NCBI GenBank assembly: GCA_964484125.1
Contig: CAZAEK010000028.1
Location: 1 to 24,419, forward strand
Source: DSSM01 sp964484125
Lineage (GTDB): Bacteria; Bacteroidota; Ignavibacteria; Tepidaquicellales; Tepidaquicellaceae
Direction: 5' to 3'
Length of the DNA stretch: 24,419 bases
Every line of letters starts with the position of its first letter. Position 1 is the first letter of the stretch. The position numbers and the translations under genes are program-made. Positions 19,301-24,419 of this stretch are shown here, piece by piece. A model generated the notes under the pieces. That model was not told where the DNA came from, searched no databases, and worked only from the letters and a program-made list of their open reading frames with translations.

Positions 19301-19545
19301 CTTTGGAGGACAGGAAAGTAAAAATTTCTGTAAAAGATAACGGGATAGGAATTCCAGTTTCGCAATTATCTTCAATTTTTCAAACGAAAAGTACAACTCT
19401 GACTTACGGGACAAATAAAGAGAGCGGAACAGGGTTAGGGTTAATTTTGTGCAAAGACATAGTTGAAAGGAATAATGGGAAAATCTCAGTAGAAAGCAGG
19501 GAAGGATATGGAAGTACTTTCATAGTGGAATTACCAGTGGGATAA
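16306..19545 (+). CDS. Membrane sensor histidine kinase (Reg_prop propeller, Y_Y_Y, PAS, HisKA, HATPase), 5' end cut by gap
   Basis: The frame is open from 16306 through 1079 codons. Residues 1 to about 580 are a periplasmic beta-propeller with recurring Reg_prop repeats such as DNEGNVWFADARGV, DKSGNIWLGTIEGI and DSLNRLWVGTNSGL. A Y_Y_Y domain follows (about 585-665, LSPGVYEFLIQAKNENGNW), then one membrane helix (about 668-695, FILILIVVLIVVISFIA). A cytoplasmic PAS domain begins near 718 (YRTVIEQSIDGIVIF). The HisKA site IIAHDLRSPF carries His863. The HATPase has NNLISNAIKF, DNGIGI and GTGLGLILCKDIVERNNGK. No receiver or HTH domain is attached, and no response regulator gene is adjacent, so the partner is unknown. 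The signal peptide and first repeat are on the fragment at 15994. A TTG at 16402 is not a plausible true start. Confidence 0.9.
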   Translation, partial: DGFEFKEVLKSEENPKPPFVRIFIDKKDIKWLLPQVLRDSILYYKDRKWKSIPPVNTQNLHNLNYGIDVQYENENPVVYIGSNNGLYKFADNKWTHCTKDLNQKYQDINDIYRFGEKLLLCTSNGMLTYYNDKIDSNEFDLLSGKNVLTVKEGLNGYGQNVLWILEKDRFGYYYEGKYFKIPFKIFIPIYPNKGLFVIEKGIKNKIYFGGGYIKYSYDYVNKELVLLNRAKGFSSDGCKTIFSDNEGNVWFADARGVDKISTFSILNYFDANGLLESEVSSIVEYEKGKYLFGHNLGLTLYDGLKFRRIQLSDSKERHSGIDRVTDLVYDGKDKIWYAANNKGTGYITKSGNLFRLKENNDSRIAGVCYFKNEIYYLGAEGLYKVKNRKLVKINTLEEINYNTRKLIAIDDAIYIIGMNGVTKYKDGNIAFIRGEMSYDNRNNVFSLYKTKENTVLVGSASGLYEMSNDSIYKSNKININVAVYAILEDKSGNIWLGTIEGIKKIKGNEIIEEYGLKNGLAGDEVNRSALIIDSLNRLWVGTNSGLSCIINTEAISSKPYPKIIFISAVDSKGEEYDLKEEAKIEYTANTVNLNFRGLSFLNEKLINYRIKLNGFDDDWINIKQNEFGKIRYTNLSPGVYEFLIQAKNENGNWSPIFKTNKIIISSPIFLKWWFILILIVVLIVVISFIAKYLFLRNYNKKLNLEIETRKQSEKALIQSELKYRTVIEQSIDGIVIFDFDTLKIIEVNNSLVELTGYNSEELKAMPIYKIIKKILPSMNLNRKISEKNLKDFSGEMKLRKKDGSKIFIDIRLKLLEYSGKKIIYAIVRDITERKNNEKLMGKYNEELKTLISEKDKLFSIIAHDLRSPFTGLVGYSELLSDSSNNLSEVEKREFANNLHKLSVSLYELVSKLLHWAQFQSGKMKYSPEKIVLDGFMKELIKNFEGNLSMKKIDISINIDEKHSVYADKNMLVILFNNLISNAIKFSNKKGVIIISSELSLEDRKVKISVKDNGIGIPVSQLSSIFQTKSTTLTYGTNKESGTGLGLILCKDIVERNNGKISVESREGYGSTFIVELPVG

Positions 19546-19645
19546 ATTATTATAAAACATATTCAAAACAGATAAAATCAAGTTTTTAAAATAGCTTTAT
19601 ACTTGAATATTATATACTTAGATATTAGTTTGATTTTTTTAAAAA

Positions 19646-20498
19646 ATGAATTTTACAAGTCCAGAAATTTCTGTTTTGATGCCGTTCTATAATGCTGAAA
19701 AATATCTCAAATCAGCTATAGAAAGTGTATTATCGCAAAGTTATAGGTCTTTTTGAGTTAATATTAATAAACGATTCTTCAATTGATTCAAGTATTGACA
19801 TAGTCCAAGAGTTTATCCAAAAAGATAAAAGGATTAAGTTGACGAGTAATATCAATAAAAAAGGTATTGTTGGTGCACTTAATACAGGAATTGAAATAGC
19901 AACTGGAAAGTATATAGCGAGAATGGACGGTGATGATATTTCTCTGGAAAACAGATTTGAAATACAGTATGAATATTTAGAAAAAAATAAAAATATCGGT
20001 GCTTGTTTTAGTTTTATTAAATTTATAGATAGCAATGATAAATTTATTTCTGATTATGAATTTGATAACGTTACTTCTGACTATTCATCAATACTAAAAA
20101 ATTTGCCAATAAACAATTATCTTGCGCATCCAACTGTTATGATAAGAAGCGATATTCTAAAAAAATATTCTTATACATATTCTGCTCAAGGGTTTGAAGA
20201 TTACGTATTATGGCTGAGATTGTTGAATGACAAAATTCGTATAGAAAAAATTAATAAGATACTTTTACTTTACAGAATCCATGATAAGTCGTCAACATCG
20301 ATGTTGCAAAGTGATAAGAATTGGCGCTATTTGTTATATAAACCGAAATTTATATTTTTTGTGGGTTGTTTAAAAAGCTTCACTTTGACAAAATTTTCTT
20401 TCCGGGTATTTATTTATGGGGTATATGACTATTTAGCTTATATAAATATCTTAATGAAAAAATATATAAAAAAAACTCTTCAGTTATTTTTCAAATAA
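19646..20498 (+). pseudogene. Family 2 glycosyltransferase, broken by a one-base frameshift
   Basis: The ATG at 19646 opens MNFTSPEISVLMPFYNAEKYL then KSAIESVLSQSYRSF, the standard start of a GT-A glycosyltransferase, but reaches TGA at 19754-19756. The next frame continues directly with FELILINDSSIDSS, IARMDGDD (the DxD metal and sugar-nucleotide site) and EDYVLWLRL to the stop at 20498. Removing one T from the five-T run at 19750-19754 restores one protein of about 283 aa. Such enzymes transfer sugars to surface polysaccharides or lipids. The gene stands alone between the sensor kinase and proS, with no other glycan genes. The break could be real decay, phase variation or an assembly or sequencing error. 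Confidence 0.85.
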
Positions 20499-20536
20499 CT
20501 ATCTTTTAATCATAGTTTATAGAAATAATTATTGGA

Positions 20537-20565
20537 TTGTTTCAGAACAAGTGTATTTTTATATT
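20537..20565 (+). promoter_or_regulatory. Candidate sigma70-type promoter for proS
   Basis: TTGTTT at 20537-20542 is followed after 17 nt by TATATT at 20560-20565, 21 nt before the proS ATG. Spacing and position are good, and a new transcription start is expected after the broken glycosyltransferase. In such AT-rich DNA the match could be chance. Confidence 0.35.
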
Positions 20566-20586
20566 GAATGTTAATTTAAGAAAAAC

Positions 20587-22311
20587 ATGAAGATATCAGA
20601 ATTATTTATTCCTACGTTAAAAGAAGAACCTGCAGATGCTGTTGTAGCTTCCCATAAACTTATGATAAGAAGCGGAATGATACGTCAGCTTACATCAGGA
20701 GTTTACAGTTATTTGCCACTTGGATTAATTGTTTTCAGGAAAATAGAAAACATTGTAAGGCAGGAAATGAATGCTATTGGAGGAAATGAGTTTTTATTAC
20801 CTGCTTTATCGCCGAATGAATTATGGGAGCAGACTGGAAGACTTGAAGATTATGGCGATACAATTTTCAGGATTAAGAACAGGGATTTAGTGCTTGCACC
20901 AACACATGAAGAGGTATTTACATCAATTGCAAAAGCAAATTTAATATCATACAAGGATTTACCTCAGATGTGGTATCAGATTCAGGTGAAGTTCAGAAAT
21001 GAAGCAAGGCCACGTTCCGGAGTATTGAGAGGCAGGCAATTTACGATGAAAGATGCATATTCATTTGATTCAACATGGGAAGGTTTAGATAAATCGTATA
21101 AAAATCAGGACAAAGCATATAGAAACATATTTACGAGATGCGGGTTGAAGTTTTTTTCAGTCAAAGCTCACAGCGGAGCTATGGGAGGGAGTGAATCTGA
21201 AGAATTTATGGTTGAATCAGAGGCAGGCGAAGATATTGTAGCACTGAGTGAAGATGGAAATTATGCATCAAATATTGAAGTAGCGGTTTCTTATGTTGAA
21301 CCAGTTGGAAGAATAGCTTCTAAAAAGGAAATTGAAGAAATTCACACACCAGATGTGAAATCAATAGACGAACTCGCAGATTTTTTAAAAATAACTGATA
21401 AATCAAGATTAGCAAAATCAAGAGTATTTGTGATACCGGCAAAAACAGAAGAGGAAAAAGATGAATATGTATTGACGTTTGTATGTGGAGATGATGAAGT
21501 TAATGAATCAAAATTGCAGAGTATTTTGGGTCAGAATATAAGGCCGGGACATCCTGAGGAGTTAATGGAGATTACAGGAGCAGATGCAGGCTCAATTGGA
21601 CCAATAGGGTTAAAATCCCCAAATGTTAAATTAATTGCTGATTTGAGGTTGAAAGATGCAAATGGGCTTATAAGCGGAGCAAACAAAAATGATTATCATA
21701 TAAAAAATATTGATTTCAAGAGAGATGTAAAGAATATTGAATATTATGATTTGCGAACTGTAAAAGAAGGAGAACTGACTCTTGACAGGAAATCCAGAAT
21801 TAGAGTTACAAAAGCAATTGAAGTCGGACATATTTTCAAGTTAGGGACAAAATATGCCGAGGCACTTGGGGCTAAATTTTTAGATAGTAATGGTTTTGAG
21901 AATCCCATAATCATGGGTAGTTATGGAATTGGAATTGAAAGGATAGCGGCTTCATACATAGAGCAAAATCACGATGAGAAAGGTATAATATGGGGCGGAG
22001 AAATTACCCCATTTAGTGTCATGATATTATGTTTAAGCACACATAATTTAGAGCTTAAATTAACATCAGATTTTCTATATAAAAGATTAAAAGAGAATAA
22101 CATTGAAGTATTATATGATGACAGGCCAGATATCAGGCCCGGCTTCAAGTTTAACGATGCTGATTTAATAGGGATTCCTATACAGGTAATCTTTGGAGAG
22201 AAGAGTTTTCAGGAATCAAAAGTAGAAATAAAAATCAGAAGAACAGGTGAGAGATTTACTGTAGGTGTGAAAGACGTATTTGAAAAAATAAATGAATTAA
22301 TAAAAAATTGA
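20587..22311 (+). CDS. proS: Proline-tRNA ligase, bacterial type with editing insertion
   Basis: This is a 574-aa class II aminoacyl-tRNA synthetase that charges tRNA-Pro. Class II motif 2 FRNEARPRSGVLRGRQFTMKDAYSF spans 136-160, preceded by the PTHEE substrate loop at 105-109. Motif 3 GSYGIGIERI is at 444-453. The YbaK-like insertion that removes mischarged alanine lies between motifs 2 and 3 (about 224-405) and includes GADAGSIGPIGL at 331-342. The C-terminal anticodon-binding domain (about 475-574) contains DDRPDIRPGFKFNDADLIGIP. The four-residue CPxCG-type cysteine motif often seen before IEVGHIF is absent (EGELTLDRKSRIRVTKA instead). The last codons overlap maf by 4 nt. Confidence 0.97.
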   Translation: MKISELFIPTLKEEPADAVVASHKLMIRSGMIRQLTSGVYSYLPLGLIVFRKIENIVRQEMNAIGGNEFLLPALSPNELWEQTGRLEDYGDTIFRIKNRDLVLAPTHEEVFTSIAKANLISYKDLPQMWYQIQVKFRNEARPRSGVLRGRQFTMKDAYSFDSTWEGLDKSYKNQDKAYRNIFTRCGLKFFSVKAHSGAMGGSESEEFMVESEAGEDIVALSEDGNYASNIEVAVSYVEPVGRIASKKEIEEIHTPDVKSIDELADFLKITDKSRLAKSRVFVIPAKTEEEKDEYVLTFVCGDDEVNESKLQSILGQNIRPGHPEELMEITGADAGSIGPIGLKSPNVKLIADLRLKDANGLISGANKNDYHIKNIDFKRDVKNIEYYDLRTVKEGELTLDRKSRIRVTKAIEVGHIFKLGTKYAEALGAKFLDSNGFENPIIMGSYGIGIERIAASYIEQNHDEKGIIWGGEITPFSVMILCLSTHNLELKLTSDFLYKRLKENNIEVLYDDRPDIRPGFKFNDADLIGIPIQVIFGEKSFQESKVEIKIRRTGERFTVGVKDVFEKINELIKN

Positions 22312-22898
22312 AAATAGAAAAAATATTTGGAAGAAAATATATTCTGGCATCAAAATCTGAAAGAAGAAAAAAACTTTTAAAACAAATAGGTCTTGATTTT
22401 AGAGTTGATGAGAGTAATGTTGCAGAAGAAGAATCAGAAAAAGGCAGTCCTACAGAAATTATAATGAGAAATTCTGTTTTGAAATCCCAATCGGTAGCAA
22501 GGATATACAAGGAAGAAATTGTAATTGGAGCAGATACCATAGTTGTACTGGGGAAAAAAATTTTTCATAAGCCCAAAAACCTAAAGGAAGCTGAAGAATT
22601 TTTAAAGAACCTAAGCGGGAAAAAGCATAACGTATATACAGGTTTTAACATAATTGATACGAAATATGATGTTGAAATCTTTAACTATGAAAAGACAACA
22701 GTTGAATTCAGGAAATTATCAGACGAAGAGATTTCATATTATGTAAATAAATACAAACCATTGGACAAAGCAGGGGCATACGGAATTCAGGAAGATTTCG
22801 GGTGTCTATTTATCAAAGGAATTTCAGGCGACTATTATAATGTTGTTGGTATGCCACTGACAAAATTTTATGAAACACTATTGCTAATTCTGAAATAG
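22308..22898 (+). CDS. maf: Maf-family nucleotide pyrophosphatase
   Basis: This is a 196-aa protein of the Maf/YhdE family, which hydrolyses dTTP, UTP or modified nucleoside triphosphates to monophosphates and so keeps them out of nucleic acids. Signatures are ILASKSERRKKLL at 12-24, GADTIVV at 74-80, VYTGFNII at 109-116, DKAGAYGIQ at 153-161 and the C-terminal GDYYNVVGMPL at 174-184. The start is TTG in the overlap TTGA with the proS stop. It is the only start that preserves the nucleotide-binding ASKSERR loop, and no Shine-Dalgarno site is present. Exact substrate choice cannot be read from the sequence. Confidence 0.94.
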   Translation: MKIEKIFGRKYILASKSERRKKLLKQIGLDFRVDESNVAEEESEKGSPTEIIMRNSVLKSQSVARIYKEEIVIGADTIVVLGKKIFHKPKNLKEAEEFLKNLSGKKHNVYTGFNIIDTKYDVEIFNYEKTTVEFRKLSDEEISYYVNKYKPLDKAGAYGIQEDFGCLFIKGISGDYYNVVGMPLTKFYETLLLILK

Positions 22899-22901
22899 AA
22901 A

Positions 22902-23900
22902 TTGTTTTCAAAGTATAAGCGAAAAATATTATTTTCTGTAGCATTTGGAGGGTTAGTATTTCTTTTAATCAGTCTATATGCAGACTTTGGTAAATTAGTA
23001 ACAGCATTCGGAAATTTTAACTGGTGGTGGTTTCCTGTAATTCTTGGGCTTTCATTCCTTAATTATATTTTCAGATTTTATAAGTGGCAGTATTATCTTT
23101 CCGTATTAAACATAAAATTAAAATATTCAAAAAGTTTTTTAATCTTTTTTTCGTCTTTTGTAATGAGTGTAACCCCCGGAAAAATGGGAGAGATACTGAA
23201 GTCTTATTTATTAAGGGAAGAAAACGGAACTCCGGTCAGTAAATCAATGCCCATTGTATTAGCGGAGAGGGTAACGGATTTTATATCGGTAGTATTGCTA
23301 TCAATAATCGGAGCATTTGTATTTGATTATGGAAAGGAAATAATATTAATAATAGGACTTTTTTTTGTTGGATTTACAATATTAATCGGGTTCAGGACAC
23401 CATCATTATGGATAATTAAAAAAATAGGTTCAATTAATTTTTTGAAAAAGTATTCTAATCATTTTTTAGAAGCTTATGAGAGTACTTACCAATTATTAAA
23501 AATCAAGCCACTGATAATTGGCACATTTATAAGTTCCTTTGCATGGTTTGCAGAATGTATAGGATTGTATTTTGTATTGGAAGTTTTTTCAAAATCAACT
23601 CTTATAGAAGTAAATATTTTAGTTGCAACCTTTATTTATGGATTTTCAACGCTGATTGGTGCAATTGCAATGTTGCCTGGAGGATTAGGCGTAACAGAAG
23701 CCTCTATTACCGGACTATTGGTTTTGTTAAAGATTCCAAAGGATATATCAGCTGCTTCAACAATAATAATAAGAATTGCAACTTTATGGTTTGCTGTAAT
23801 ATTAGGTGTAATAGCAGTATTAATATACGAAAAAACTACAAATTTAAAGAGTTTAGAGGAGTTGGGTTTAGGGATTGACAAAGATAAAACAAATAAATAA
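22902..23900 (+). CDS. UPF0104 / lysylphosphatidylglycerol-synthase-like transmembrane protein
   Basis: This is a 332-aa polytopic inner-membrane protein with about 7-8 hydrophobic helices. It fits the LPG_synthase_TM family (UPF0104), shown by SVTPGKMGEILKSYLL near 69-84, a conserved basic loop AERVTDF near 121-127, and GAIAMLPGGLGVTEASITGLL near 253-273. Family members include the flippase half of MprF and many uncharacterised proteins, so lipid translocation is a guess. No soluble lysyl-transferase domain is attached, so it is not a full MprF. The start is TTG 3 nt after the maf stop. The next Met would delete two helices. The C-terminus is a short Lys-rich cytoplasmic tail. Confidence 0.85.
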   Translation: MFSKYKRKILFSVAFGGLVFLLISLYADFGKLVTAFGNFNWWWFPVILGLSFLNYIFRFYKWQYYLSVLNIKLKYSKSFLIFFSSFVMSVTPGKMGEILKSYLLREENGTPVSKSMPIVLAERVTDFISVVLLSIIGAFVFDYGKEIILIIGLFFVGFTILIGFRTPSLWIIKKIGSINFLKKYSNHFLEAYESTYQLLKIKPLIIGTFISSFAWFAECIGLYFVLEVFSKSTLIEVNILVATFIYGFSTLIGAIAMLPGGLGVTEASITGLLVLLKIPKDISAASTIIIRIATLWFAVILGVIAVLIYEKTTNLKSLEELGLGIDKDKTNK

Positions 23901-23953
23901 AAATCACTTGAAGTAATAATGTATTTAATATAAATTAATGTTTATATAATTTT

Positions 23954-24373
23954 ATGTCAGAAGAAAAAATAAGAGTATTAATAGCAAAAGTGGGTCTTGA
24001 CGGTCATGACAGGGGGGCAAAAGTAATTGCAGCAGCCCTTCGAGATGCAGGTATAGAGGTAATATATGCCGGATTAAGGCAGACTCCTGAAACAGTTGTA
24101 GAAGCAGCTTTGCAAGAGGATGTTGATGTAATAGGCATAAGCATACTCAGTGGTGCACATATGACAATATTCCCGAAGATAAAGAAATTAATGGACGAAA
24201 AGGGTTTAGATGATGTGTTATTATTCGGAGGAGGAATAATTCCAGAACAAGACATAAAGACTCTTGAATCAAGTGGAATAGGAAAGCTATTTACACCGGG
24301 AGCACCTACTTATGAGATCGTAAATTACGTAAAAGAGTATGTCAAAAATAAAAAAAATAAACTAATAAAATGA
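23954..24373 (+). CDS. Stand-alone cobalamin-binding subunit, methylmalonyl-CoA mutase C-terminal type
   Basis: This 139-aa protein corresponds to the B12-binding domain of methylmalonyl-CoA mutase-like acyl-CoA mutases. GLDGHDRGAKVIAAALRDAG (14-33) carries the DxHxxG lower-ligand motif with His18. SILSGAH at 63-69 and GGGIIPEQD at 92-100 complete the cobalamin-binding signature. Separate small subunits pair with a catalytic large subunit that carries the CoA-binding barrel, but that subunit and the MeaB chaperone are not in the window. It starts 53 nt after the UPF0104 gene with no Shine-Dalgarno site, and its TGA overlaps the next ATG. The alternative is an isobutyryl-CoA or ethylmalonyl-CoA mutase small subunit. 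Confidence 0.92.
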   Translation: MSEEKIRVLIAKVGLDGHDRGAKVIAAALRDAGIEVIYAGLRQTPETVVEAALQEDVDVIGISILSGAHMTIFPKIKKLMDEKGLDDVLLFGGGIIPEQDIKTLESSGIGKLFTPGAPTYEIVNYVKEYVKNKKNKLIK

Positions 24374-24419
24374 AAGAACCCGTAAAATTTGGAACTGACG
24401 GCTGGAGAGCCGTAATTGG
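24370..24419 (+). CDS. Phosphoglucomutase/phosphomannomutase, first 16 codons only
   Basis: The window ends inside this gene. The visible start MKEPVKFGTDGWRAVI matches the N-terminus of the alpha-D-phosphohexomutase family (FGTDGWRAVIA), which interconverts hexose 1- and 6-phosphates. It overlaps the B12-binding gene by 4 nt (ATGA), indicating coupled translation. Subfamily cannot be decided from this stub. Confidence 0.75.
   Translation, partial: MKEPVKFGTDGWRAVI

Noticed and set aside
20495..20518. AACTAT/ATAGTT inverted repeat after the glycosyltransferase as a terminator
   Set aside because: It has only six A/T-rich pairs and no T tract; it is too weak to call.

Overview
The window looks like a chromosomal stretch of an AT-rich bacterium of the Bacteroidota/Chlorobiota (FCB) group, possibly an Ignavibacteria-type lineage. 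The clues are a PorV/PorQ-type outer-membrane protein, a DUF1460 amidase-like protein, a Reg_prop/Y_Y_Y hybrid sensor, CoaBC with the PTMD and Cys-less variants I associate with that group, and genes that mostly lack Shine-Dalgarno sites. This assignment is inferred from gene content and not from a 16S comparison. A run of exactly 100 N flanked by two identical 55-bp copies shows that this is a scaffold from a draft assembly, probably metagenomic.

Region 1 (1-4005) is an rRNA operon: 16S 3' part, tRNA-Ile(GAT), tRNA-Ala(TGC), boxA-like site, 23S, 5S and a strong intrinsic terminator. Complementary flanks of 23S form a processing stalk.

Region 2 (4008-14077) opens with tRNA-Arg(CCT). It continues as a tightly packed co-directional gene train, mostly overlapping or nearly touching: pteridine-reductase-like SDR, LOG-family protein, yicC, gmk, rpoZ, coaBC, family-4 uracil-DNA glycosylase, dnaB, DUF1460 protein, plsY, N-terminal transketolase subunit and a LEA14-like lipoprotein. 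It ends at a bidirectional terminator. The genes serve housekeeping roles: nucleotide and CoA supply, transcription, RNA turnover, replication and repair, phospholipid and sugar metabolism. Only rpoZ has a clear Shine-Dalgarno sequence.

Region 3 (14101-15835, minus strand) holds a PorV/PorQ-family beta-barrel with a perfect EF-hand-like loop, and an SRAP (YedK/HMCES) DNA-protein crosslink protein.

Region 4 (15994-20498) holds a large membrane sensor histidine kinase interrupted by the assembly gap, and a family-2 glycosyltransferase broken by a one-base frameshift.

Region 5 (20537-24419) is another compact plus-strand run: proS, maf, a UPF0104/LPG-synthase-like membrane protein, a stand-alone B12-binding subunit of the methylmalonyl-CoA mutase type, and the first codons of a phosphoglucomutase/phosphomannomutase.

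I found no CRISPR array, transposon, prophage or clearly new multi-gene system. The items most worth a second look are the frame-breaking 10-bp microhomology junction at the kinase gap, the frameshifted glycosyltransferase, the calcium-loop insertion in the PorV-like protein, the near absence of Shine-Dalgarno sites, and the tRNA-Arg that appears to serve as the leader of a protein operon.
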